A stretch of 64,000 nt of DNA from Orrella sp037026685. Lineage in GTDB: Bacteria; Pseudomonadota; Gammaproteobacteria; Burkholderiales; Burkholderiaceae_B. Positions 41,805-50,620 of this stretch are shown in pieces; the stretch's first letter is position 1; every line of letters begins with the position of its first letter. The translations under genes were made by a program, and so were the position numbers. The DNA lies in NCBI RefSeq assembly GCF_037026685.1, contig NZ_JBANET010000020.1:1-64000 (forward strand). The letters run 5' to 3'. The notes beneath the pieces are model-generated. The model was not told the origin of the DNA. It saw nothing but the letters and a program-made list of their open reading frames with translations, and made no database searches.

Positions 41805-44024
41805 ATGAGCATGTCTTCCCCCCGCTTTTCCGCGCCGTTCGCGCCGGCGCGCCTGTCGCTGGCCCTGGCCTTGGCCCTGCCGGCCCTTGCCTGGTCGCAG
41901 TCCATGCCGCCCGTGCAGCAGATGCGCGAAGTCGTGGTCACCGCCAGCGGCTTCGAGCAGGATCTCAAGCAGGCGCCGGCCAGCATCAGCGTGATCAACC
42001 GCCAGCAGCTGCAAGAGCGGCGGGTGACCAGCATCGCCGATGCCCTGAGCGACGTGGAAGGGGTGGACGTGCGCGGCGGCACGGGCAAGACGGGCGGCCT
42101 GAACATCAGCATCCGCGGCCTGCCCAGCGACTACACGCTGATCCTGATCGACGGCCGGCGCCAGAACGTGGCTGGCGACGTCACGCCCAACGGCTTTGGC
42201 GAGACCAGCACCAGCTTCCTGCCGCCGGTCTCGGCCATCGAGCGCATCGAGGTGATCCGCGGCCCCATGTCCACGCTGTACGGCTCGGACGCCATGGGCG
42301 GGGTGGTCAACATCATCACGCGTCCGGTGGCCAACGAGTGGGGCGGATCGGTGACCGTCGAGCGCGGCATCCCGCAGGACAGCGACTTCAGCGACACCAC
42401 CAGCACCAATTTCTACCTGAACGGACCCATCAAGCACGACCGCCTGGGCCTGGCGCTGCGCGGCAGCTACCTCAAGCGCGGCGAATCGAACCTGCACGCC
42501 TCGAACGTGGATGGCGTAGAGGTCAGCCGGCGCGGCCCCGCGCCGGTGGAGTCGGACATCTACAGCATCGGCGGCAAGCTGACCCTCAAGGCCAATGCCG
42601 ATCACGACTTCTGGCTGGACCTGGACCGTTCGCGCCAGTGGTACAACAACGACGAAAGCCAGCTGGGCACGCTGGACGTGCCGGGCGACTACGCCGGTTA
42701 TGCCGACTACCTGCGCTTTCACCGCGACCAGGTCGCCATCGGCCATGTCAGCCGCTTCTCGTTCGGCCGGCTCGAATCGAGCCTGATGCACAACACCACC
42801 GAGACGCTGGGCCGCACCATTCCCAACATCGCCGACAACTCGCCGCTGCGCCGCCACCTGACACCGGGCGCCGCGCGCAAGCTGGAAACCACCAACCTCG
42901 TCTTCGACAGCAAGCTGGTCACGCCCATCGGCGATGCCCACGTGCTGACCAGCGGCGTGCAGTTCTGGGACGCCCGGATGCGCGATGGCCTGGTGCCGGA
43001 CAAGTACCGCCAGAAGACCTACTCGATCTTCGCGGAAGACGAATGGATGCTGCGCCAGGACCTGACCGCCACCCTGGGCCTGCGCTACGACCGGCACGAC
43101 GCCTTCGGCGGCCATTTCAGCCCGCGCGGCTACCTGGTCTGGAACGCCACCGACAACTGGACGGTCAAGGGCGGCGTGAGCCGGGGCTACAAGACCCCGC
43201 GCCTGAACCAGCTGCACGACGGCATGAACGGCGTGAGCGGACAGGGCCGCACCTTGAACATCGGCAATCCCGATCTGAAGCCGGAAACCTCCACCAGCAC
43301 CGAGCTGGGCCTGCTCTACGACAACCTGGCCGGCTTTACCGCGGGCGCGACGGTGTTCCACAACCGCTTCCGCGACAAGATCGCCAGCGGCAACGCGGTG
43401 CCCAACTGCGACTTCGCGGCTGAACCCAACCTGCCGGGCTGCGTCTCGATCGGCGCCTTGCCGACCCAGCGCGAGTTCGGCCAGCAGACCAACCTGGACA
43501 GCGCCACCACGCAAGGCGTGGAGCTGTCCACCCGCATTCCGCTGGCCGAGCGCTGGTCGCTGTCGATGAACTACACCTACACCGACAGCGAGGTCAAGAA
43601 CGACGGCCAGGCCAACGGCGAGCTGTCGGACACGCCCAAGCACATGGCCAACGCCATGCTGCGCTGGTCGGTCAACGAGCGCTTCAGCACCTGGCTGCAG
43701 GCCGAGTACCGCGGCAAGGCCCGCCGCTTCGAGGGCGATCCGTCCAACCTGACCGGCAACGACCGGCTGGCCTACGAGGCGGTGGGCGACCTGCGCAGCT
43801 GGGCCATGCTGCACCTGGGAGCCTCGTATCGCCTGACCGACAACGTGACCCTGACCGGCAACGTCTACAACCTGCTGGACAAGGACTTCCTGAAGTACCG
43901 CTCCTACGTCAACCAGGACGGCGAGACGGTGTACATCAACGAGTACAGCCACTCGGCCCAGTCCACGCGCGGCACCATCCAGGCCGGGCGGACCTTCTGG
44001 CTGTCGGCCACCGTGACGTTCTAG
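41805..44024 (+). CDS. TonB-dependent outer-membrane receptor (ferric siderophore type)
   Basis: 739 residues. Signal peptide to about residue 31, TonB box-like REVVVTAS at 40-47, plug domain with LSDVEGVDVR, ISIRGLPSDYTLILIDGRRQ and IEVIRGPMSTLYGSDAMGGV, then a 22-strand barrel ending TFWLSATVTF. The FepA/CirA/IrgA-like plug signature and a Fur box suggest uptake of a catecholate or other ferric siderophore. No siderophore biosynthesis genes or sigma/anti-sigma pair adjoin it. It is probably one of the several Bfr-type receptors known in Bordetella, but I cannot tell which. Confidence 0.9.
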   Translation: MSMSSPRFSAPFAPARLSLALALALPALAWSQSMPPVQQMREVVVTASGFEQDLKQAPASISVINRQQLQERRVTSIADALSDVEGVDVRGGTGKTGGLNISIRGLPSDYTLILIDGRRQNVAGDVTPNGFGETSTSFLPPVSAIERIEVIRGPMSTLYGSDAMGGVVNIITRPVANEWGGSVTVERGIPQDSDFSDTTSTNFYLNGPIKHDRLGLALRGSYLKRGESNLHASNVDGVEVSRRGPAPVESDIYSIGGKLTLKANADHDFWLDLDRSRQWYNNDESQLGTLDVPGDYAGYADYLRFHRDQVAIGHVSRFSFGRLESSLMHNTTETLGRTIPNIADNSPLRRHLTPGAARKLETTNLVFDSKLVTPIGDAHVLTSGVQFWDARMRDGLVPDKYRQKTYSIFAEDEWMLRQDLTATLGLRYDRHDAFGGHFSPRGYLVWNATDNWTVKGGVSRGYKTPRLNQLHDGMNGVSGQGRTLNIGNPDLKPETSTSTELGLLYDNLAGFTAGATVFHNRFRDKIASGNAVPNCDFAAEPNLPGCVSIGALPTQREFGQQTNLDSATTQGVELSTRIPLAERWSLSMNYTYTDSEVKNDGQANGELSDTPKHMANAMLRWSVNERFSTWLQAEYRGKARRFEGDPSNLTGNDRLAYEAVGDLRSWAMLHLGASYRLTDNVTLTGNVYNLLDKDFLKYRSYVNQDGETVYINEYSHSAQSTRGTIQAGRTFWLSATVTF

Positions 44025-44085
44025 CAGGGCAGGGCCGCGGGCGCCGGCGGCAATCCCCGGCGCCTGCGGCTACACTTGCCGCGTC

Positions 44086-44595
44086 ATGGAAGACGTGCTG
44101 CTTTCCTTCATCCACGGCCTGCTGGCCACCTTGGCCCTGCCGCAGGTCGGCCTGTCCGCCATCTTCGCCATCGCGCTGGTCTCGGCCACCCTGCTGCCGC
44201 TGGGCTCCGAGCCGGCGGTGTTCGGCTACATCAAGCTCGCTCCGGACATGTTCTGGGCCGCCGTGCTGGTGGCCACGGCGGGCAACACGCTGGGCGGGGC
44301 GATCAGCTACTGGATGGGCCTGGGGGCCGAAAAGGCCTACGAACGCTGGAAGGCCAAGCACGGCAAGGAGCGCGCGCCCGGCCGCTGGGATGCCCGGGCG
44401 CGCGCCTGGATGAGCCGGCTGGGGCCGCCGGCCCTGCTGTTCTCGTGGCTGCCCGTGGTGGGCGATCCGCTGTGCGCCGCGGCCGGCTGGCTGCGGCTGC
44501 GGTTCTGGCCCTGCCTGGCCTACATGGCGATCGGCAAGTTCGCCCGCTACGTGACCATGACGTATTTCCTGCTGTGGGCCGCGCAAGGCTGGTAG
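44086..44595 (+). CDS. YqaA/DedA-family small membrane protein
   Basis: 169 residues with four or five hydrophobic segments. Family features: SATLLPLGSEPAVFGYI, GNTLGGAISYWMGLGAEK and LFSWLPVVGDPLCAAAGWL (a DedA-like re-entrant loop with GDP). The DedA superfamily is linked to lipid (undecaprenyl phosphate) recycling and membrane potential; YqaA members are less studied. Confidence 0.85.
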   Translation: MEDVLLSFIHGLLATLALPQVGLSAIFAIALVSATLLPLGSEPAVFGYIKLAPDMFWAAVLVATAGNTLGGAISYWMGLGAEKAYERWKAKHGKERAPGRWDARARAWMSRLGPPALLFSWLPVVGDPLCAAAGWLRLRFWPCLAYMAIGKFARYVTMTYFLLWAAQGW

Positions 44596-44614
44596 GCCCC
44601 CGGGCAGCCGGGCG

Positions 44615-45607
44615 CTAGGCGCTGCCGCGCGCCCGCGCCTGGGCCGCTTCGGCGGCCTGCGCGCGCAGGGCCGAATCCTCGGCCGGCGCGGGCTCGGCCG
44701 CGTCGCGCTGCTCCGGGTCCAGCGCGCGGATATGGCGCGTCAGCGTGGCAACGAAGGCAGCCGAGGCCGGCGACAGCGGCCGGCGCGGGTGCGTGACGCT
44801 GACCACCTGGCGCGACAGGCGCGGCGAAACGACGGCATGGCTGCGCAGCTGGCCTCTTTCCAGCCGCCGGCGCACCGCCACGCGCGGCAGCAGCGTGGCG
44901 AACTGCGTGCGCTCGACCAGCTTGATGATGCTGACCACCGAGTCGGTCTCGCACCGGGGCGCCAGGTCCACGTCCTCGGCCTGTGCAAAGCTTTCCAAAA
45001 TGCCGCGCAGGCCGTGGTGGCGGGTCGGCAGGGCCAGCTCCAGCGTGGGCACCACGCGAAACGGCACGCTGGGCGGCAGGGCCTGGCGATGGTGCACGCC
45101 GGTCAACAGCAGCAGGTCTTCGTCGGCGATGTGCTCGACGTTCAGGGCCAGCGGGCGGCGCGGCTTGTTGATGATGGCCGCCTCGATCTGGCCGCCGGCC
45201 ACCCAGTCGGCCAGCACCGCGCTGTAGCCGTCGGTCACCGTGACGTTGACCTTGGGATGGCGTTCGGCGAATTCGATCAGCGCATCCGACAGCACGCCCT
45301 GCGCGATGGAGGCGATCATGCCCACGCTGACGTGGCCGCCGAGCTCGCCGTCGGTGCGCAGGATCTGTTCGCGCGCATGCGCGAAATCGCGCAGGATGGG
45401 CAGGAACAGGCGATACATCTGGCGGCCGGCCGAAGTGGGCTGCATGCCCTGCGGGCTGCGGTCGAACAGCCGCTGTCCGAGCTCGTCCTCGAGCTTGGCG
45501 ATCTGCATGCTCAGCGCCGGCTGCACGATGTTCAGGCGCTTGGCCGCGCGCGTCACGGTGCCTTCTTCGTACAGACAGACGAAGTACTGGATCTGCCGGA
45601 ATTCCAT
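44615..45607 (-). CDS. LysR-family regulator of the enolase/Mo-hydroxylase region
   Basis: 330 residues. The start MEFRQIQYFVCLYEEG opens the winged HTH, which continues as TRAAKRLNIVQPALSMQI; the effector domain follows. It has an Ala/Glu-rich tail after residue 300. RBS GGAG lies upstream of ATG 45607. It is divergent from the enolase-superfamily gene, the usual arrangement for a LysR protein controlling that operon. The effector is unknown. Confidence 0.9.
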   Translation of the reverse strand: MEFRQIQYFVCLYEEGTVTRAAKRLNIVQPALSMQIAKLEDELGQRLFDRSPQGMQPTSAGRQMYRLFLPILRDFAHAREQILRTDGELGGHVSVGMIASIAQGVLSDALIEFAERHPKVNVTVTDGYSAVLADWVAGGQIEAAIINKPRRPLALNVEHIADEDLLLLTGVHHRQALPPSVPFRVVPTLELALPTRHHGLRGILESFAQAEDVDLAPRCETDSVVSIIKLVERTQFATLLPRVAVRRRLERGQLRSHAVVSPRLSRQVVSVTHPRRPLSPASAAFVATLTRHIRALDPEQRDAAEPAPAEDSALRAQAAEAAQARARGSA

Positions 45608-45795
45608 GCTGGGCTCCTCGTCCACCATATCAGGAATGATGATGGATGTTATCACCGGCCTTATCTTCGTTCTATGTCCACGCCGTCCGGCAAGGCAGGC
45701 ACGCACAGCTAGGGATAAACCCTGATCGCGCGGGCAGCGGCATGCAGGGAAAGGAGTACGGCCATTTTGATATCAGAAATCGTGATTGGAACAAT

Positions 45796-45837
45796 AATTA
45801 AAGATTAATTGACGTGATATGTGTGCATTCCTACACT
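45796..45837 (+). promoter_or_regulatory. Promoter of the enolase operon with candidate LysR site
   Basis: TTGACG (45809-45814) and TACACT (45832-45837) are 17 bp apart. The dyad AATTAA-AGA-TTAATT (45796-45810) ends on the -35 and is a plausible LysR recognition site. The 282-base interval between the divergent genes also contains TTGATA (45767-45772). Nothing else is recognisable there. Confidence 0.65.
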
Positions 45838-45889
45838 GCCCCTCCATCGACGACAGCGGGCCATCCGGACCCGCCGCACAGGAGACGCC

Positions 45890-47101
45890 ATGCCGCAGAC
45901 GCGCATCCCCACCGCAGCCCAGTGCCCGGCCCCGGCCGGCGCCAGCGGACCGGCGCGCGGCCTGCGGATCCGCGATGTCCACGCCTGGGCGGTCTCGTTC
46001 CCGGTGCCCGCCGAGCACAGCGTGCGGCTGGGCGTGGGCAGGGCGGTCAAGCGCGACGCCGTGGTGGTGCGGGTGCGCACCGAATGCGGCCTGATCGGCT
46101 ACGGCGAATCGCATCATTGCCGCGCCCACACCACCGTGGCGCATTTCATCAATACGGCGCTGGCCGATCTGCTGCGCGGGCGCGATGCCGGGGACACGGC
46201 CGGCGCCTGGGAGCACGTCTATGCGCGCCAGCTGGTGGCGATGGGGCTGGGCACGGGCTGCGTGGTGGCCTACAGCGGCGTGGACATGGCCTTGTGGGAC
46301 GTGCGCGGCAAGGCGGCCGGGCTGCCGCTGTATCGCCTGCTGGGCGGCGGCGGCAAGCCCGTGCCGGCCTACGCGGGCGGCGTGGCGCTGGGCTGGCAGG
46401 CGCCCGATGCACTGGCCGACGAAGCGTTGCGCCACGTGGCCGCGGGCTATCGGGCGGTCAAGCTGCGCCTGGGCGACACCCCGGCGCGCGACCTGGCCCG
46501 CGTAGCCGCGGTGCGCCGGGCCGTGGGCCAGGACGTCGCCATCCTGGCCGATGCCAACACGGCCTACAGCCTGCAGGACGCCCGCACCGTCATGCCCGGC
46601 CTGGACCAGCTGGACGTGGGCTGGCTGGAAGAGCCCTTTGCCCCCCAGGACACGCGCGCCTATGCCACGGCCCGCGCCTACGGCACGGTGCCCTTCGCCG
46701 CCGGCGAGAACCACTACACGCGCTTCGAGTTCGCGCGGCTGGTGGATGAAGCGGTGGTGGCCCATCTGCAGCCGGACCTTTCCAAGGCGGGCGGCATCAC
46801 CGAGACCTTGCGCATCGCTGCGCTGGGTTCGGCGCGGCGCCTGCCGGTGCACCTGCATACGTCCATGACCGGCCTGAACATGGCCGCCAGCATCCACGTG
46901 CTGTCGGCGTTGGATAACGCCGGCTATTTCGAGGCCGATGTCTCGCGCGGCAACCGCTTTCGCGACGAGATGGTGTCCGAGCCTTTCCGGCTCGATGAAC
47001 AAGGGTGCGTGCGGCCCTGCGAGGCGCCGGGCATCGGCGTGCAGGTGGACGAGGCCTTCATCCAGGCGCATCCGCCCATCGAGGGGCCGGCCTACGTTTA
47101 G
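45890..47101 (+). CDS. Mandelate racemase/enolase superfamily dehydratase or racemase
   Basis: 403 residues. N-terminal capping domain with GLIGYGES, then a TIM-like barrel. Acid/base and metal ligands in order: AVKLRLG (a KxR pair), ILADANTAYS (Asp), GWLEEPF (Glu), AAGENHY (Glu), HLQPDLSKAGGIT (Asp) and HLHTSMT (His). The His-Asp dyad places it in the mandelate-racemase-like subgroup acting on 2-hydroxy or sugar acids. RBS AGGAGACGCC precedes ATG 45890. The first structural gene after the LysR site. Exact substrate unknown. Confidence 0.85.
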   Translation: MPQTRIPTAAQCPAPAGASGPARGLRIRDVHAWAVSFPVPAEHSVRLGVGRAVKRDAVVVRVRTECGLIGYGESHHCRAHTTVAHFINTALADLLRGRDAGDTAGAWEHVYARQLVAMGLGTGCVVAYSGVDMALWDVRGKAAGLPLYRLLGGGGKPVPAYAGGVALGWQAPDALADEALRHVAAGYRAVKLRLGDTPARDLARVAAVRRAVGQDVAILADANTAYSLQDARTVMPGLDQLDVGWLEEPFAPQDTRAYATARAYGTVPFAAGENHYTRFEFARLVDEAVVAHLQPDLSKAGGITETLRIAALGSARRLPVHLHTSMTGLNMAASIHVLSALDNAGYFEADVSRGNRFRDEMVSEPFRLDEQGCVRPCEAPGIGVQVDEAFIQAHPPIEGPAYV

Positions 47102-47143
47102 CCGGGCCAGGCACACAGAAAAAACAAGGGAGACGACAAGAAC

Positions 47144-48124
47144 ATGAAGCAGATCTTGCGCAGCGCGGTGTTCGGCCTGGCCATGGCCGCGGCGGCGGCC
47201 GCCGGGCCGGCCCAGGCGGCGGACGGCACATACCCGGACAAGCCGATCCGGATCGTCGTGCCTTATCCAGCGGGGGGATTCAACGATACGCTGGCCCGCG
47301 TGGTGGGCAGCAAGCTGCAGCAGGCCTGGGGCCAGCCCGTCATCGTGGACAACAAGCCGGGAGCCGGCACGCAGATCGGCACGGCCTTCGCCGCCAAGGC
47401 GCCGGCCGACGGCGCCACGCTGCTGGTGGTGCAGTTTCCTTTCGCGGCCAACCCGTGGCTGTACGCCAAGCTGCCCTACGACACGCGCAAGGATTTTGCG
47501 CCCGTGGTGCTGGCCGGCCGCTCGCCCATGCTGCTGGTGGCCCACGAGGGTGCGCCGTACCGTTCGGTGGCCGACCTGCTGCAGGCCGCGCGCCAGCGGC
47601 CCGGCGCGGTCAACTACGGGTCTTCGGGCAGCGGTTCGTCCAACCACCTGGCCATGGCGCTGTTCGAGGGCATGGCGCAGGTGCAAATGACGCAGGTTCC
47701 CTACAAGGGCAGCACGCCGATGCTGACCGACCTGGCCGGCGGGCAGGTGGAAGTGGCTTTCGATGCGTTCCCGCATGCGCTGCCCTTCATCCAATCCGGC
47801 AAGGTCAGGCCGCTGGCCATCGCCACGGCCGCTCGCTCGCCGCTCATGCCCGAGCTGCCTACCGTCGGCCAGGCCGGCGTGCCCGGCTACGAGGTCTCGT
47901 CCTGGCATGGATTCGTGGTGCCTGCCGGCACGCCCGCGCCCATCGTGGACAAGCTCAACGCCGAGATCAACGCCATCCTGCGCATGCCGGACGTGCGCAA
48001 GGTCTTCGCCGAGCAAGGCGTGACGCCCGATGGCGGCAGCCCCCAGGACTTTTCCGCCTTCATCGACGGCCAGATGGCGCTTTGGCAGAAAGTGGTCCGC
48101 GACGCCGGCATTCCCCCGCAATAG
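47144..48124 (+). CDS. Bug/TctC-family periplasmic receptor (first of a pair)
   Basis: 326 residues. Signal peptide ends at AQAA (about residue 27); DKPIRIVVPYPAGGFNDTLA and WGQPVIVDNKPGAGTQIGTA are family motifs. GGFNDT replaces the more usual GGxxD start and is shared with the second receptor at 49612. It follows the enolase gene by 42 bases with an AGGGAGA ribosome-binding site. Confidence 0.88.
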   Translation: MKQILRSAVFGLAMAAAAAAGPAQAADGTYPDKPIRIVVPYPAGGFNDTLARVVGSKLQQAWGQPVIVDNKPGAGTQIGTAFAAKAPADGATLLVVQFPFAANPWLYAKLPYDTRKDFAPVVLAGRSPMLLVAHEGAPYRSVADLLQAARQRPGAVNYGSSGSGSSNHLAMALFEGMAQVQMTQVPYKGSTPMLTDLAGGQVEVAFDAFPHALPFIQSGKVRPLAIATAARSPLMPELPTVGQAGVPGYEVSSWHGFVVPAGTPAPIVDKLNAEINAILRMPDVRKVFAEQGVTPDGGSPQDFSAFIDGQMALWQKVVRDAGIPPQ

Positions 48125-48131
48125 GATGATC

Positions 48132-49577
48132 ATGTCTTTTTCCCAGCCCGATGCGCTGAACCTCATCGATGGGCGCTGGCTGTCCGCGGCCGGCGGCGCC
48201 ACCTCGGAAAGCCTGGATCCGGCCACCGGCCGGCGCCTAGGCGCTTTTGCCGACAGCGGCGCCGAGGATGCGCTGGCCGCCATCGACGCGGCCCGCCGCG
48301 CCTTCGAATCGCCCGGCTGGGCGCAGAACCCGCGGCTGCGCCAAATGGCGCTGCTGCGCTGGGCCGATGCGCTGCAGTCCCAGGCCGAGGCGCTGGCGCA
48401 ATTGCTCATGCGCGAGAACGGCAAGGTGCTGGCGCAGGCGCGCGCCGAGATGGCCGGCGCCATCTCGGAAATCCGCTACTACGCCGGCCTGGCGCGCCAC
48501 ATTCCCGGATCGGCGCTGGAGGTCGAGCCCGGCGTGTTTTCCACGATGCTCAAGGAGCCGGCCGGCGTGGCCGGGATCATCGTGCCGTGGAACGCGCCGG
48601 TGGTGCTGCTGATCCGCTCGCTGGCGCCCGCATTGGCCGCGGGCTGCACCGCGGTGGTCAAGCCCGCCCCGCAGACGGCGCTGATCTCGGCCGCCGTGCT
48701 GCGCGCCCTGCACGAGGTCCCGGACCTGCCTGCCGGCGTGCTGAACCTGGTGTGCGAGAGCGGCCATGCGGCGGCCGAGGCGCTGGTCGCCTCGGCCCAG
48801 GTCGATGTCATCAGCTTTACCGGCTCGAACGGCACCGGCCAGCGCATCATGGCCGCGGCCGCGCCCACCATGAAGAAGCTCTCGCTCGAACTGGGCGGCA
48901 AGTCCAGCTGCCTGGTGTTCGAGGACGCCGACGTGGACCGGGTGGCGCCATTGCTGGCTGGCGCGGCCACTGTCATTTCGGGCCAGCAATGCACGGCGGC
49001 GCGCCGCGTGCTGGTGCATGCCTCGCGCTACGAGGAGATGAAAGCCGCCTTGGCCGCGGCGATGTCGGCGCTGCGCGTGGGCGCGGGCGACGCGCCGGGC
49101 GTGCACCTGGGGCCGCTGATCGATGCGCATTCGGCCCGGCAGGTGCAGGCGCGCATCCAGGCCGCCATGGACGCGGCCGACGAAGTGCTGCTGCGCGGCG
49201 GCTGCACGGGCGGCGCTTTCGTGACGCCCACGCTGGTGGCGCACCGCGATACGCATGCGTTCTTTGTCCAGGAAGAGATCTTCGGCCCGCTCGTCGTGCT
49301 GGAGCGATTCGAGGACGAGCGGCAAGCCGTGGCACGCGCCAACCATAGCGAATTCGGCTTGTCCGCCAGCGTCTGGACCGTTGACGGCGCGCGCGCCTGG
49401 CGCATCGCGCGGGCCTTGCGCAATGGCACGGTGTGGATCAACGACCACAACAAGCTGTTCGCCGAAGCGGAGACGGGCGGCTATCGCAAGAGCGGCATCG
49501 GACGCCTGCACGGCTACGACGCGCTGGTCGACTTTACCGAAATCAAGCATATCTACCAGAACGCCGGCGTCGTCTGA
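48132..49577 (+). CDS. NAD(P)-dependent aldehyde dehydrogenase
   Basis: 481 residues from ATG 48132; an ATG six bases earlier is possible. Catalytic residues: Asn in IIVPWNAPVV, Glu in LSLELGGKSS, Cys in ISGQQCTAARRVLV. C-terminal IFGPLVVLERFEDE is normal. It oxidises an aldehyde to an acid, presumably in the pathway of this operon. It resembles the partial aldehyde dehydrogenase at 62980 over the whole visible length. Confidence 0.9.
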   Translation: MSFSQPDALNLIDGRWLSAAGGATSESLDPATGRRLGAFADSGAEDALAAIDAARRAFESPGWAQNPRLRQMALLRWADALQSQAEALAQLLMRENGKVLAQARAEMAGAISEIRYYAGLARHIPGSALEVEPGVFSTMLKEPAGVAGIIVPWNAPVVLLIRSLAPALAAGCTAVVKPAPQTALISAAVLRALHEVPDLPAGVLNLVCESGHAAAEALVASAQVDVISFTGSNGTGQRIMAAAAPTMKKLSLELGGKSSCLVFEDADVDRVAPLLAGAATVISGQQCTAARRVLVHASRYEEMKAALAAAMSALRVGAGDAPGVHLGPLIDAHSARQVQARIQAAMDAADEVLLRGGCTGGAFVTPTLVAHRDTHAFFVQEEIFGPLVVLERFEDERQAVARANHSEFGLSASVWTVDGARAWRIARALRNGTVWINDHNKLFAEAETGGYRKSGIGRLHGYDALVDFTEIKHIYQNAGVV

Positions 49578-49611
49578 CGCCGTCAATATCCAGTCCCAAG
49601 GAGACATAACA

Positions 49612-50595
49612 ATGAAGAAAACCCTGGCCACCGCCATGCTGGCCCTGGCCGGCGCACTGGGCGCCACCGCAACCGCCGCGGCTTCGCCCGCCGACAACTA
49701 TCCCGGCAAGAACGTGAGCATCGTGGTGCCCTATACGCCGGGCGGCTTCAACGACACGATGGCGCGCCTGTTCGCGCGCAAGCTCCAGGACGCCTGGGGC
49801 CAGCCGGTGATCGTCGAGAACAAGCCGGGCGCGGGCACGGTCATCGGCACGGAGTTCGGCGCGCGCGCCGCGCCCGACGGCTACACGCTGACCATCGTGG
49901 GCTTTCCGCTGGTCGTGAACCAGTACCTGTACACCAAGGGCCTGCCCTACGACGCGCAGAAGGATTTCGCGCCCATCATCGTGGGGGCGCAGACTCCCAA
50001 CCTGCTGGTGGTGCGCGCCGACTCGCCATTCAAGTCGCTCAAGGAGCTGGTCGATCACGCCAAGGCCGCGCCGGGCCGCCTGAACTACGCCACGGCCGGC
50101 ACCGGCACGTCCAACCACCTGACCATGGAGTACTTCAAGAGCCAGACCGGGACCGACATGGTGCAGATTCCCTACAAGGGCAGCGCGCCGATGGTCACCG
50201 ACCTGCTGGGCGGGCAGGTGGACGTGATGTTCGACAACATGCCGCACGTGCTGCCGCATGTGCAGGCCGGCAAGATGCGCGCGCTGGCGGTCACCAGCGC
50301 GCAGCGCTCGGCGCTGGCGCCCGATATCCCCACCGTGGCCGAGCAAGGCTATCCCGACTTCAGCGTGGCGGTCTGGTATGGCCTGGCCGCGCCCGCGGGC
50401 ACGCCGCCGGCCATCGTCGAGAAGATCAACGCCGAGCTGAACAAGGCCTTGCAGGCCGATGACGTCAAGCAGGTCTTCGCGCAGCAGGGCGTGGAGGCCG
50501 TCGGCGGGTCGGTAGAGGACTTCCAGCGCTTCTTCCAGGCCCAGATGGACAAGTGGTCGGTGGTGATCAAGGAAAACGGCATCAAGGCCGATTGA
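49612..50595 (+). CDS. Bug/TctC-family periplasmic receptor (second of a pair)
   Basis: 327 residues. Signal peptide to about residue 25; SIVVPYTPGGFNDTMARLF, WGQPVIVENKPGAGTVIGTE and IPYKGSAPMVTDLLGGQVDV. It is clearly similar to the receptor at 47144 and flanks the aldehyde dehydrogenase with it. RBS AAGGAG 7 bases upstream. Confidence 0.88.
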   Translation: MKKTLATAMLALAGALGATATAAASPADNYPGKNVSIVVPYTPGGFNDTMARLFARKLQDAWGQPVIVENKPGAGTVIGTEFGARAAPDGYTLTIVGFPLVVNQYLYTKGLPYDAQKDFAPIIVGAQTPNLLVVRADSPFKSLKELVDHAKAAPGRLNYATAGTGTSNHLTMEYFKSQTGTDMVQIPYKGSAPMVTDLLGGQVDVMFDNMPHVLPHVQAGKMRALAVTSAQRSALAPDIPTVAEQGYPDFSVAVWYGLAAPAGTPPAIVEKINAELNKALQADDVKQVFAQQGVEAVGGSVEDFQRFFQAQMDKWSVVIKENGIKAD

Positions 50596-50620
50596 GCCGC
50601 CGGCCGGCGTCAGGAAGACG

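Noticed and set aside
46185..46505. Long alternative frames within the enolase, Bug and Mo-hydroxylase genes
   Set aside because: All lie wholly inside genes with full family motifs, and they show Arg/Trp/Ala-rich composition typical of shifted frames in GC-rich DNA.
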